Below, one piece after another: positions 11,220-21,690 of a stretch of DNA of 64,000 bases. Numbering within the stretch: the stretch's first letter is position 1; every line of letters begins with the position of its first letter. Origin of the DNA: Porticoccaceae bacterium (GTDB lineage Bacteria > Pseudomonadota > Gammaproteobacteria > Pseudomonadales > Porticoccaceae); NCBI GenBank assembly GCA_028822155.1, contig JAPKEJ010000005.1, forward strand, positions 21,596-85,595, given 5' to 3'. A program made the position numbers and the translations under genes. Below the pieces are notes generated by a model that was not told the DNA's origin, did not search any database, and worked only from the letters and a program-made list of their open reading frames with translations.

Positions 11220-11543
11220 TTACTCGTCTGACCAAACTTCACGAACCGGCTCACCAAAATCATCATAAATAAGCTTTTTTGTTCGCCGTTTGTGAGTCTT
11301 GGCTACTTTTGGGGAAGTCTTTTTGGCTTTCCGACTATCTAAGGCCAAGACAACGTCATTAATGTAAGTTCTAGTTTTTGGCGGTTCGCTGCTTACGAAA
11401 GCTGATCGACCTCGCGGCTTATCCGCTGGTTCCCCTGTGTCCCCAGCAACATGTTTTTTGATTTCGCCACCCAGCGATAAGAACTCCTCCGTCTTGCGAC
11501 GTAGCTCTCTGCGAATAGCGTTTTTACTAGATCCTGAAGTCAC
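11220..11543 (-). CDS. Conserved-looking hypothetical basic protein (107 aa), function unknown
   Basis: Complete ORF filling the lipA-dinB gap, Lys/Arg rich; no family recognised. Confidence 0.6.
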   Translation of the reverse strand: MTSGSSKNAIRRELRRKTEEFLSLGGEIKKHVAGDTGEPADKPRGRSAFVSSEPPKTRTYINDVVLALDSRKAKKTSPKVAKTHKRRTKKLIYDDFGEPVREVWSDE

Positions 11544-11626
11544 AATTATTTTTCAAGGTAAAATCGACTTTTCAGTCTAACAAAATGCGCTATCTTTTCA
11601 CACAAGCAAAGGGATAAACCCGTCAT

Positions 11627-12688
11627 TTAATCAAATAAGTCGAGTTGTAAGGCTAAATCTTGCTGACTAGTGTCAATGAACCGCACCCCCAAACCAATCA
11701 ATCTTACCGGCCGATTGCCGCGCTCCCAAGCCTGATAAAACAAATCTTCAAAACTTTCCACAGGTAAGCCTTTGGTCATCTGACGCTCAACCGTGGTGCT
11801 TGTGAAATCATTAAATTTCACCTTAATAAATTGCTTAGTTACTAAATAATCACTGTCGACTCGGCGCAGGCGGCTGCGTAATTCAAGGAGTAGGTCGGCA
11901 ATTTTTGGAACGCAAACCGACTGACTGGGCAAATCATCAGTGTAAGTATGCTCAACGCTAAGGGACTTGCGGCGGTTATTAGCGTTAACTTGGCGATTAT
12001 CCTTGCCAAAACTTAAATCGTGAAGACGTTTACCAAAGGTACCAAATTTATCCACCAATTCGATGAGAGATTTCTGCTGTAAATCACCACAGGTTTTAAT
12101 CCCCAGCCGCTCAAGTTTTTCATTAGTGACCTTGCCTACACCGAATATTCGCTTAACCGCCAGTGTTTTCACAAAACCGTCAACATTGTCAGGCGTAATA
12201 ACAAATTGCCCGTTGGGTTTATTTAAGTCACTGGCTACTTTCGCCAAAAATTTATTAGGTGCAACGCCTGCCGAGGCAGTAACCCCGACTTCCTCAAAAA
12301 TCAATTTCCGTATTTGCTCAGCAATTAAAGTCGCACTGCCTTGAAAATCACTGCAATCAGTAACGTCCAGATAAGCCTCATCTAGTGATAAGGGTTCAAC
12401 TTTATCCGTAAATCGGTAAAAGATTTGGCGTATTTGTTGGGCGGCTTCACGGTACTTAGCCATGGTCCCTGGAATGACCACAAGATCAGGGCATAACCGA
12501 AGGGCATGCGCTGTGGGCATCGCCGACCTCACACCAAACCGCCGCGCTTTATAATTGCAGGTCGCTACCACCCCGCGTCGATCCGATTTCCCACCTACGG
12601 CCACTGACAAATGCTGCAGCGATGGGTCGTCGCGCATCTCGATAGCAGCGTAAAAACAGTCACAGTCACAGTGAATGATTTTCTTCAA
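11627..12688 (-). CDS. dinB: DNA polymerase IV (Y-family)
   Basis: IIHCDCDCFYAAIEMRD, PLSLDEAYLDVT, ASAGVAPNKFLAKVASDLNKPNGQ. Confidence 0.96.
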   Translation of the reverse strand: MKKIIHCDCDCFYAAIEMRDDPSLQHLSVAVGGKSDRRGVVATCNYKARRFGVRSAMPTAHALRLCPDLVVIPGTMAKYREAAQQIRQIFYRFTDKVEPLSLDEAYLDVTDCSDFQGSATLIAEQIRKLIFEEVGVTASAGVAPNKFLAKVASDLNKPNGQFVITPDNVDGFVKTLAVKRIFGVGKVTNEKLERLGIKTCGDLQQKSLIELVDKFGTFGKRLHDLSFGKDNRQVNANNRRKSLSVEHTYTDDLPSQSVCVPKIADLLLELRSRLRRVDSDYLVTKQFIKVKFNDFTSTTVERQMTKGLPVESFEDLFYQAWERGNRPVRLIGLGVRFIDTSQQDLALQLDLFD

Positions 12689-12752
12689 TTACATGGCCTT
12701 TGTTATCTTTCCCCACCATTAAAAAACATGACAAGAGCCCCTGTATGGTTGG

Positions 12753-15700
12753 TCAGGAAGCTTCATCTTCAAACTGATGATCGGCAACACGAAAACCGAA
12801 ACGTTTTGACACAATACCGGGTATTAGGAGCATTGCAGGGGTTAACAATAGGGTCAGAATCGTGGAAAAAGCAAGTCCATTGACAATCGCACTTGCCAAC
12901 GGCTGCCACCAAGAGGCAACCATGCCACCAATAGTGTAGGTGCGATTGACGATATCGATGCTAACACCGTTAGCAAGCGGCAGTAATCCAACAATAGTCG
13001 TCACCGTTGTAAGCATGACTGGTCTGAATCGTGATTTTGCTGCTGCCAAAACTGCTTCTGACGAGGTCAATAAGCTATTGTTTCGTCGCAGGTAGTTATA
13101 GGTATCAATCAAAACGATATTGTTATTAACCACTATACCTGCCAGAGCAACTATACCAACACCGGTCAGAACCGTACTAAAGGGGGCTTGAGAAGCTATT
13201 AGGCCAAGTAAGACGCCCGCGGTCGACAGCACGACAGAGAAAAGAATAAGCCCTGCCTGGTAGAAACTATTAAACTGCATGACTAGCATGATCAGCATTA
13301 AAGACATGGCCAATGAGAATGCTGTCGACAAAAAGGCTGCTGCGTTGGCCTGTTCCTCATTTGCACCACGGAAACGTATTTTTACTGACGAACCAAAATT
13401 TTGCTGATCTATCCAGGCGCCAATTTCCCTAGTTTGATTGTCAGCCAAATATCCATCTTTTGAATTCCCTAGAATCAGTACCGTTTCGAGCATGTCGTAT
13501 CGTTGAATGGCATCGACTCTAGGTTTAGCTACTCGTTGACTGAAGCTACTTATGGAGACAGGCCCATTGGGAGTGTTGACTCTTAGGTTATCTATAGTCG
13601 CTAGCTGTCGATCCTGTTTCGGGTAACGTAATCTAATCTCAACTTCACCGTCTGCATCATCTGGCCGAAACTCACCAATTATGATGCCGCCGGTAACCAT
13701 CTGCACCATATTACCTACATCGGCAACATTCACGCCCAGCATGGCAGCTCGAGCTCGATCGACTTCAACCTCCCACTGAATACCGGCTAATGGCAGAGTG
13801 TCTTGCAGATTTCTAATTCCCTCAACGTTGCCGTCAATCCACTGCCTTATTTGTGAAACGGCTTTATATAAAGCCTGACGATCTGTTGACGAAACCTGAA
13901 TCTGAATGTCTTTACCTGTAGGCGGCCCAGTCTCCATCTCCTGTCCTGTGGCATAAATACCTGGCAAGCCCCTCACCCGCTCTCTAATTTCCGCAAACAC
14001 CACATCACTACCTTTTTCTCGCTGCTCCCTAGGGAAGAGCTCTACTAAAAAGGAGCTTATTTGATCGCGACTCACATCTGTACCATACACAGTAGAACTG
14101 TCGTTACTGCTATAGCCATATAGGTTATTTACACCTTCAATCTCTGAGACAATTTCATGCACCTTGAGCGTAATTTCTCTCTGTTCATCAATAGATAAAT
14201 TTCCCTGGGCCCGCACCTCTAGCATGCCGTATTGGCTCTCTATTTGAGCAAAGAAATCTTGTCCCCCGTTAAACTTTCCATATGCAAAAAAGATCCCAAC
14301 GATCACTAGCATTGTTACCATGATAAATTTAATCGGAGACTTAATAATTGGATTTAGGGCCTTCAAATAAATATCTATTAAAGGCTGAAAAAAGGTTTTT
14401 GCCGATTCTTCTGATTGATGATCTTCGGGGAGCGTCTTCCCTTTACCACGACGTCGAGCAAGTGCAATACCCAAAGTAGGCGCAAAAATTAGCGCGTACA
14501 TTAAAGACCAACCCAAAACGGCAAAGACCGTTATGGGTAAATAAGACATAAAGTCACCAGAAACTCCTGGCCAGAATAGTAGGGGTAAAAATGCGGCTAA
14601 AGTAGTACCTGTAGAGGCTATCACCGGAACCGCCATACGTTGCACCGCTGAAATATATGCATCCCGAGTAGAAAGCCCAGCTGCTGCCTTGGTACTAGCA
14701 AATTCCACCACTACAATAGCACCATCAATCAACATTCCCAGCGACAGCAATAGACCAAACATCACCATAAAATTGAAGCTGTAGCCTAACGAATTGACGA
14801 CAATTAGTGCACCCAAGAGACAAAATGGAATGCCGAATCCCACTAACAAACCAGACTTGACACCTAAAGTAGCGACCACCAATATCAGCACTAAACACAT
14901 TGCTGTAATAATATTGCCCTGCAGCTCACTAATCATGTCATTGGTCATCACAGAACTGTCAAAGGTATAACCTATCTCCATCTCAGCGGAAAAAAGATTC
15001 CGCGACTGCGTCACAGTTTCTCGAACTGCTTCCACGGTCCTAATTTCATTAGCGGTAATACGCTTTCGTACATCAAGGGCAATTGTTTTTTTACCATTAA
15101 GCAGGCTGTAGCCGCTAGGATCTTTAAAGGTACGGCGAACATCGGCTACATCACCTAGAGTTACAGCACCATCTGAGTTATTGCGGATAGGTAACGTGCG
15201 AATATCGGCTGCCGTTTCGATCAACGCGGGCACCTTAATGCCAAACCTGCCCTGGGCAGCGTCCATCTCTCCCGCCGGAATCAATAAGTTATTGACCCTT
15301 ACCGCTTGGACGATCTCGTCAATTCTTAAGCCATATTGCTCTAGCCGAGAGGGGTCTATAACGACATCGACAACCTCGTCACGATGCCCTGATATACCAG
15401 CGGTTAAGACATTAGGTAGCATTTCCAACTGCCGCTGATAATATTTTGCGGCTGAATATAACTCTCGCTCCGTTACATTTTCTCCAGAAAAAGTAATAAT
15501 AATTGTCGGCTCAGGACTGGGGCTGAGCTCGTTAACAATCGGTTCTTTTGTATCTAAAGGGAACTCGGCTTTCGCCCGATCTACGGCCTCACGTACATCA
15601 GCTACCGCGTTTTTAATATCTTCACTAGATTCAAATTCCGCGGTAACAATCACCATACTTTCTCGAGCGGTAGCTTTAATTTCCTCTATTCCATCCAGTG

Positions 15701-15917
15701 TTTTTAACTCCTTTTCTATAGGCCTTATAAGTAATCTAGCACCGTCTTCAGGGGAAATTCCATCATGCCGAACCATTACCATAACCACAGGCAATGTCAC
15801 GTTAGGAGTCATTTCAACTGGCATAGATACACGCGACATAAATCCTGCGACAACGATTAGCAGCATAATAGAGAGCGTTGCTCTAGTGTGATTCACTATA
15901 AGTTTAAGAAAATTCAT
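12753..15917 (-). CDS. RND-superfamily efflux permease (AcrB/HAE-like)
   Basis: 1054 aa; PVEMTPNVTLPVVMV, GMLIDGAIVVVEF, ALAGIVVNNNIVLIDTYN, RFRPVMLTTVTTIVGLLPLA. Confidence 0.95.
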   Translation of the reverse strand: MNFLKLIVNHTRATLSIMLLIVVAGFMSRVSMPVEMTPNVTLPVVMVMVRHDGISPEDGARLLIRPIEKELKTLDGIEEIKATARESMVIVTAEFESSEDIKNAVADVREAVDRAKAEFPLDTKEPIVNELSPSPEPTIIITFSGENVTERELYSAAKYYQRQLEMLPNVLTAGISGHRDEVVDVVIDPSRLEQYGLRIDEIVQAVRVNNLLIPAGEMDAAQGRFGIKVPALIETAADIRTLPIRNNSDGAVTLGDVADVRRTFKDPSGYSLLNGKKTIALDVRKRITANEIRTVEAVRETVTQSRNLFSAEMEIGYTFDSSVMTNDMISELQGNIITAMCLVLILVVATLGVKSGLLVGFGIPFCLLGALIVVNSLGYSFNFMVMFGLLLSLGMLIDGAIVVVEFASTKAAAGLSTRDAYISAVQRMAVPVIASTGTTLAAFLPLLFWPGVSGDFMSYLPITVFAVLGWSLMYALIFAPTLGIALARRRGKGKTLPEDHQSEESAKTFFQPLIDIYLKALNPIIKSPIKFIMVTMLVIVGIFFAYGKFNGGQDFFAQIESQYGMLEVRAQGNLSIDEQREITLKVHEIVSEIEGVNNLYGYSSNDSSTVYGTDVSRDQISSFLVELFPREQREKGSDVVFAEIRERVRGLPGIYATGQEMETGPPTGKDIQIQVSSTDRQALYKAVSQIRQWIDGNVEGIRNLQDTLPLAGIQWEVEVDRARAAMLGVNVADVGNMVQMVTGGIIIGEFRPDDADGEVEIRLRYPKQDRQLATIDNLRVNTPNGPVSISSFSQRVAKPRVDAIQRYDMLETVLILGNSKDGYLADNQTREIGAWIDQQNFGSSVKIRFRGANEEQANAAAFLSTAFSLAMSLMLIMLVMQFNSFYQAGLILFSVVLSTAGVLLGLIASQAPFSTVLTGVGIVALAGIVVNNNIVLIDTYNYLRRNNSLLTSSEAVLAAAKSRFRPVMLTTVTTIVGLLPLANGVSIDIVNRTYTIGGMVASWWQPLASAIVNGLAFSTILTLLLTPAMLLIPGIVSKRFGFRVADHQFEDEAS

Positions 15918-15937
15918 TAAATTGAGATTCCGCTCTA

Positions 15938-17023
15938 TCAGTTAGCTTCGGCAACGACAAAAGAAGGATCAACACTTTCGCCGTCAATAATATAATTTTG
16001 GCCTACTGTAATCACTGAGACGTCAGAGGGTAATCCTGAGACCCAAATCCCGTCCCTTGATTCGCCCAAGCTGGAGACTTTTACCGAACCAACTAAATTC
16101 CCTTTCAGTAATACTCGCACCACGGTCTGGCCAAGATCATTAAGTAAAACACTGCTGGCAGGGATTAAATGCGCATTGACTCCATTAAGAAGTATATCTA
16201 GGCGTGCCGAAAGACCAGCCCTTATTGACCGATCAATATTACTGGCAGTCGCCTCTAAACGATAGTTGCGGGTCGTCTGGTTCGCTTCATAAGCTAAATA
16301 GACTACCGTGGCGGAGACTGCTTGGTTATCACCCAAGGTGGCTAATGCGGAACTACCTATATCAATTCTGTTAATGTCATGCTCACTGACGAGCGCAGTT
16401 ATCTTTATAGGATGCAGTTCAACAACAGAGGCGCATAAGCTACCCACAACAACATAGTCTCCTACCTCTACGGGCCTATTTTCGACAATCCCAGCAAATG
16501 GTGCCGTCACCTGTAGGTTATTCACATTAAGCTGCGCGCGCTTAAGGTTAGCCCTGGCTGTTGCTAGCCTTGCCTTAGCCTGCGAAATCGCCAAGTCAGA
16601 CTGATAACCACCTGTTTTAAGCTTTAAGGCCCCTCGGTAGGCTATCTCCGATTGTTCGAGATTTGCCTTGGTTTGATCTAAACGCAAGTATCGGTCCTCT
16701 GCGTTTATTTGGCATATCGCATCGCCCTCATTGACTGAAGCACCCTCCGCTACCAACACCTTGGAAATCTGACCGGCAACCTGCGCTAAGACATTAACAG
16801 TTCTATTTGACTCAGTGTGGGCCCTCAGTGTTAGTTTAGGTTTGAATAACTGCTTAGAATATTGAGCCACCTGAACGACAGTCAGTGGCGCTGAAGGTAA
16901 CTGCTGAACCTCGGCCGACTTCGGGAAGGTCAAGAACCCACTCCCAAACCAAACTGAAAGAAAGACGATAAAGATGACTGCTAGCCGAACATTGTTATTC
17001 AAGATAATCCCTTTTCTAATCAA
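15938..17023 (-). CDS. RND efflux periplasmic adaptor (membrane fusion protein)
   Basis: HlyD/MFP family (GQISKVLVAEGASVNEGDAICQI, VTAPFAGIVENRPVEVGDYVVVG); immediately upstream of the RND permease. Confidence 0.92.
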   Translation of the reverse strand: MIRKGIILNNNVRLAVIFIVFLSVWFGSGFLTFPKSAEVQQLPSAPLTVVQVAQYSKQLFKPKLTLRAHTESNRTVNVLAQVAGQISKVLVAEGASVNEGDAICQINAEDRYLRLDQTKANLEQSEIAYRGALKLKTGGYQSDLAISQAKARLATARANLKRAQLNVNNLQVTAPFAGIVENRPVEVGDYVVVGSLCASVVELHPIKITALVSEHDINRIDIGSSALATLGDNQAVSATVVYLAYEANQTTRNYRLEATASNIDRSIRAGLSARLDILLNGVNAHLIPASSVLLNDLGQTVVRVLLKGNLVGSVKVSSLGESRDGIWVSGLPSDVSVITVGQNYIIDGESVDPSFVVAEAN

Positions 17024-17537
17024 ATAAAGTAAGTGGTGCTTAAACTAAGTCAAATCACCATTACTTTAATGTTGGGGTAAAACGCTCAAAATCAAGGTTC
17101 TCCCAGTAAGCCACCTAACCTTTCTACGATACTATTATCTGTGTCGCTGTCGATCTATACAAGGATAGCTATCGACTAGCTAGTTTCGCTGCCCCGTACT
17201 TTTATCTACTAAACGATAAATTGCATCAGCTTCTTTACGAAGGCCATTGAAATTCAGTTTAAATAATACAATCAAGGCAGACTTTAAATAACCCCGCTGA
17301 CAAAAAAATTAGGCTACTTATAGATACAATTCTATATGATTCTTTCTTAGTCAATGATGATCGTACAATCTTTTTAGCCGCCTATTGAATGAACTTAACT
17401 CTATCCTCTTTTTACTTTCCTCCTTTGAGGGTTAATTACGCTAATTTTTACTGCTCGAACTCAATATTGCTATGAAAAATAGGTATTTTTTTATATTTTT
17501 TTGATAGAATGCGCGTTCCAAAATAAAGGGGTTTTAC

Positions 17538-19595
17538 ATGAATAGTCCACTACTTCCACCGCTGTTGGGCCTTTTTGGCATGATCGCAGCATTTATTGTT
17601 TACTTGTTGGTGATGAAATATCCCGATGGTGAAGACAAGGTCAAAAAAATCGGCGACCAAATTCATAGCGGCGCACTTGCTTTTATGAAGACAGAATATA
17701 AATACCTACTCGTTTTTATTAGCGTTCTTGTTGTACTTGCATACTTATTTTTAGATCTCCAAACAGCTATTGCTGTTGTAGTTGGCGCAGCATGCTCCTC
17801 GCTAGCGGGCTTTATTGGAATGTATGCAGCCACTAAGGCAAATGTCCGGACTGCTACAGCTGCTCAGCAGGATGGCGCTGCTGCCGCTCTATCAGTATCT
17901 TTTTATGGTGGTTCAGTCATGGGCCTATGTGTCGCTTCGCTCGGCTTAATAGGTTTAGGTGGTTTGTATTATTTTTATGCTGCTGGCGGTAATCCTCAAG
18001 TTCATGCCTTAGAAGGCTTTGGCATGGGCGCCTCAGTGGTCGCTTTATTCTCTAGAGTGGGTGGCGGAATCTTTACTAAAAGTGCTGATGTTGGCGCTGA
18101 TTTAGTAGGCAAGATCGAGGCTGGAATTCCAGAAGACGACCCAAGAAACCCAGGAGTGATCGCTGATAATGTAGGCGATAACGTGGGCGATGTCGCCGGT
18201 ATGGGTTCTGATATTTTTGAATCTTATTGTGGAGCGATGATCGCTTCAATCGCTATTGCATACACTATGTACATGGCAAATAAAGGCATTGATTCAGATG
18301 CTGTAGCAACTGCACTCAACTTGATGTCTCTTCCATTAGGACTTTCTTCTATTGGCTTAATAGCCTCTATCGTAGGAATTTTTATCGTCAAGCTTCAATC
18401 ATCTAAGGCCCCTGCTAGCGCTCTTAGATCTGGAACTTTACTGGCACCTGTCATCTTTATAGTTATGGCTCACTTTTTAATTCAATCTATGGGACTAGAT
18501 ATTGCTGTTTTATGGTGTGTTGTTTCTGGGGCTGTAGGTGGCGTATTAATCGGATTAATAACTGAATATTATACTGGTGGAAAGCCCGTGCAAGAGATTG
18601 CCGAGTCGGGTGAAACCGGAGCGGCGACAGTATTGATTTCAGGGTTATCTGTTGGAATGCAATCAGTTGTTATTCCAATTCTCATTCTTGCGACCATTGT
18701 TCTCGTGTCTACTACAATAGCTGGCGGTGCAAGTATGCCTGCCGTCTACGGCGTTGGTATTGCTGCAGTTGGAATGCTCTCCACTGTTGGCATTACAATG
18801 GCAATTGATGCTTATGGTCCAGTTGCTGACAACGCTGGCGGCATCGCTGAGATGGCTGGGATGGGAAAGGAAGTACGTGACATCACTGACTCTCTTGATG
18901 AACTAGGCAATACAACTGCCGCTATTGGAAAAGGCTTTGCAATTGGCGCGGCAGCGCTAGCAGCACTAGCGATAATATCTGCGTATTCAGCGCAACTTAC
19001 GATTGCTCATGGAACCGATTTCACTTTGTCTCTAACCGACCCTAGGGTTCTTGCAGGAATGTTTATAGGTATCTGTATTCCATTTTTAATATCATCTATA
19101 ACTATGAAAGCAGTGGGTGACGCCGCCTTTGAAATGATTAATGAGATCAGAAGGCAATTTAAAGAAATCCCGGGACTCATGGAAGGTACTGCTGATCCAG
19201 ACTCTGAAAAATGTGTTGAGATTGCAACCGAAGCGGCCCTAAAGAAAATGATGCTACCCGGCGTTATTGCAGTTGCTATGCCAGCCGTAGTTGGATTTGG
19301 TTTGGGCGCAATAGCCTTAGGAGGCATGCTAGCTGGAGGCCTTTTGGGCTGTGTAGCAATGGCCCTATTTATGGCTAATGCCGGTGGTGCTTGGGACAAT
19401 GCTAAGAAGTATGTCGAAAAAGGCAACCTAGGCGGCAAGGGGTCAGATACCCATGCAGCCGTTGTTGTGGGCGATACCGTTGGAGATCCATTTAAGGATA
19501 CCTCAGGGCCTGCGATGAATATTTTAATTAATGTGATGGCTATGGTGAGTCTTGTTATCTCATCGCTACTTACTCCTACCGGAATTTTCTTTTAA
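17538..19595 (+). CDS. hppA: Membrane-bound ion-translocating pyrophosphatase (K+-dependent subtype signature)
   Basis: [45 protein letters not shown] and [14 protein letters not shown]. Confidence 0.96.
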   Translation: MNSPLLPPLLGLFGMIAAFIVYLLVMKYPDGEDKVKKIGDQIHSGALAFMKTEYKYLLVFISVLVVLAYLFLDLQTAIAVVVGAACSSLAGFIGMYAATKANVRTATAAQQDGAAAALSVSFYGGSVMGLCVASLGLIGLGGLYYFYAAGGNPQVHALEGFGMGASVVALFSRVGGGIFTKSADVGADLVGKIEAGIPEDDPRNPGVIADNVGDNVGDVAGMGSDIFESYCGAMIASIAIAYTMYMANKGIDSDAVATALNLMSLPLGLSSIGLIASIVGIFIVKLQSSKAPASALRSGTLLAPVIFIVMAHFLIQSMGLDIAVLWCVVSGAVGGVLIGLITEYYTGGKPVQEIAESGETGAATVLISGLSVGMQSVVIPILILATIVLVSTTIAGGASMPAVYGVGIAAVGMLSTVGITMAIDAYGPVADNAGGIAEMAGMGKEVRDITDSLDELGNTTAAIGKGFAIGAAALAALAIISAYSAQLTIAHGTDFTLSLTDPRVLAGMFIGICIPFLISSITMKAVGDAAFEMINEIRRQFKEIPGLMEGTADPDSEKCVEIATEAALKKMMLPGVIAVAMPAVVGFGLGAIALGGMLAGGLLGCVAMALFMANAGGAWDNAKKYVEKGNLGGKGSDTHAAVVVGDTVGDPFKDTSGPAMNILINVMAMVSLVISSLLTPTGIFF

Positions 19596-19741
19596 GTATC
19601 TGTTAATCCGACTAATCCGGAGAGGTATCTCTTCTCTGGGTTAGTTTCTTAAAAGACCCTAGGAACGACCGCGTAGGTTATAACTATAGTCTGGGGGATA
19701 TTAAAATCCGATTAGGCTTGGCCATAATCTTAGTTTGTACG

Positions 19742-19785
19742 CTAATACTAAAAACCCCAGCAGATGCTGGGGTTTTTAGTATTAG
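19742..19785. terminator. Bidirectional intrinsic terminator between convergent hppA and rpoS
   Basis: Perfect 21-bp inverted repeat CTAATACTAAAAACCCCAGCA-GA-TGCTGGGGTTTTTAGTATTAG with A/T tracts on both sides. Confidence 0.93.
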
Positions 19786-19794
19786 TACTTTATC

Positions 19795-20724
19795 TTAATG
19801 GTTTATCAAGTCTTCAAATAAGTCGCTGCTATCTAGATCGTGCTGACGCAAAATATCCCGCAACCTTCTCAAACCATCCACCTGAATCTGTCTAACCCGC
19901 TCTCTAGTCAAACCTATTTCCAACCCAATCTGCTCCAAAGTTGCTTCTTGGTGGTGCATTAAACCGAATCGTCTTATTAATACCTCTTTCTGCTTTAAAG
20001 GTAATTGCTCTAACCATCCAACCAAGACCGATGATAAATCATCGGTCTCTACACTGCCCTGAGGGCCTAATCCACTCCGATCAGGAACAGTATCAACAAG
20101 AGACCTCTCTTGGTCCCCAACCGGCGCATCAAAGGACGACGTCCGCTCACTCAGGCTCAATATTTTGAGCACATCCTTAATGGGTTTATTAACCTCTTTC
20201 GCTATTTCCTCAGCCGTTGGATTATGATCCATTTTTTGTGCTAATTTACGCGATGCGCGCAAATAGACATTTAATTCTTTAATAACGTGCACAGGTAACC
20301 TAACCGTGCGTGTTTGGTTCATGATAGCTCGCTCAATCGTTTGGCGAATCCACCAGGTAGCATAGGTTGAAAAGCGATAACCCAACTCGGGATCAAACTT
20401 TTCGACAGCGCGCATTAAACCTAAGTTTCCCTCCTCAATTAGGTCGAGTAGTTCCAGACCACGATTAAGATATCGACGCGATATTTTAACGACTAAGCGC
20501 AGATTACTCTCAATCATTCTATGACGCGATACCGCGCAACCCTTATTTAATTTACGGGTATAGGCCACCTCTTCGGCAGCAGTTAATAAAGGGGAGTAAC
20601 CAATTTCTTTTAGGTAGATAGTCGTCGCATCGATGGCACGACGAGCTGGGATTTCATTTGAATTAACCTTCGGATCTTTAATAGCCTGTATTTTAGGCCC
20701 ACCCAGAAGTACATCCTCGACCAT
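19795..20724 (-). CDS. rpoS: RNA polymerase sigma factor RpoS
   Basis: Sigma-70 motifs ([54 protein letters not shown]) and location downstream of nlpD. Confidence 0.95.
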   Translation of the reverse strand: MVEDVLLGGPKIQAIKDPKVNSNEIPARRAIDATTIYLKEIGYSPLLTAAEEVAYTRKLNKGCAVSRHRMIESNLRLVVKISRRYLNRGLELLDLIEEGNLGLMRAVEKFDPELGYRFSTYATWWIRQTIERAIMNQTRTVRLPVHVIKELNVYLRASRKLAQKMDHNPTAEEIAKEVNKPIKDVLKILSLSERTSSFDAPVGDQERSLVDTVPDRSGLGPQGSVETDDLSSVLVGWLEQLPLKQKEVLIRRFGLMHHQEATLEQIGLEIGLTRERVRQIQVDGLRRLRDILRQHDLDSSDLFEDLINH

Positions 20725-20816
20725 TTTATTTGCAACTCCTTTGCAATTTATTTTTAATTAACAGCAACCCTCCGTGTCGCCAACCCTATTCTTATTTTTA
20801 CGCCAACAGGTCTACA

Positions 20817-21680
20817 TTATTTTATATATTTCAACGGATTGACTGGATCCCCATCTTTCCTTATTTCAAAGTACATCATTCCATCAAGGCCAAGCTTTGA
20901 AATTTCATCCTTATGCTGAACAGATTGTCCTACTTTAACTAGTAGTTTTTCATTATTAGCATACGCGCTTAACAACATATCACTATGCTTTATGATAATC
21001 AACTTCCCATAGCCACGCAGGCCTGAGCCTGCATAGACAATATTACCTGGGGCTGCGGCATGGACAGTCGAACCAGCAGCTGATTTAACCTTGATTCCCT
21101 TTTGTAATTTTGCGGGACTAAAGCTCTCTATAACCTTTCCTTTTGCTGGCCATTTCCACTCTAAATTTTTACTATAAATGGGGGCTTTTACTTTCGTTTG
21201 ACTGGCTGAAGCAAGTTTTTTAGATGTCTGAACTGATTGACCCTGAGCGATTGTGAGCGTATTGGTATCTAGGCTAATAATTTGACCAGGCTGCAATAAA
21301 AATGGCGAGTCCAACTGATTAGCCCGAGCAAGGGACTGCACTTCAACATCATATTTACTGGCAATTGAAAATAAAGTATCTCCTTTGGCGACCCTATGCT
21401 GTTTAAGCGAACTATCAACAGACCTAGGATTGCCAGCAATCAAGGTTAAAGTTTGACCGGGACTGATAAGGTAGGATCGATCAAGATTATTGGCCTGAGC
21501 GAGCATGTCTACCTTTAAGTCGTAACGCCAAGCAATAGAGTAGAGTGTTTCTCCTACTTCGACCTGATGAGTTTTTATTCTAATACTCGGCGGTTGGGCG
21601 CGATTAATAACCGATGCAGGCGAACTAGCGCACCCAGCAATAATCAGTAAAAGCGATAATAATAAGGTAACGTTTGTCAA
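20817..21680 (-). CDS. nlpD: NlpD-like lipoprotein with two LysM repeats and a degenerate LytM/M23 domain
   Basis: Lipobox LLIIAGC; VEVGETLYSIAWRYDL and VAKGDTLFSIASKYDV LysM repeats; C-terminal M23-like domain. Confidence 0.92.
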   Translation of the reverse strand: MTNVTLLLSLLLIIAGCASSPASVINRAQPPSIRIKTHQVEVGETLYSIAWRYDLKVDMLAQANNLDRSYLISPGQTLTLIAGNPRSVDSSLKQHRVAKGDTLFSIASKYDVEVQSLARANQLDSPFLLQPGQIISLDTNTLTIAQGQSVQTSKKLASASQTKVKAPIYSKNLEWKWPAKGKVIESFSPAKLQKGIKVKSAAGSTVHAAAPGNIVYAGSGLRGYGKLIIIKHSDMLLSAYANNEKLLVKVGQSVQHKDEISKLGLDGMMYFEIRKDGDPVNPLKYIK

Positions 21681-21690
21681 AACAATATCC

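Noticed and set aside
12611-12883. 90-aa plus ORF spanning the dinB-RND junction
   Set aside because: Covers the ends of two well-supported minus-strand genes and the short gap between them; no recognisable domain.
19007-19438. 143-aa minus ORF within hppA
   Set aside because: Antisense shadow of the strongly conserved pyrophosphatase; Ala/Pro-rich composition is an artefact.
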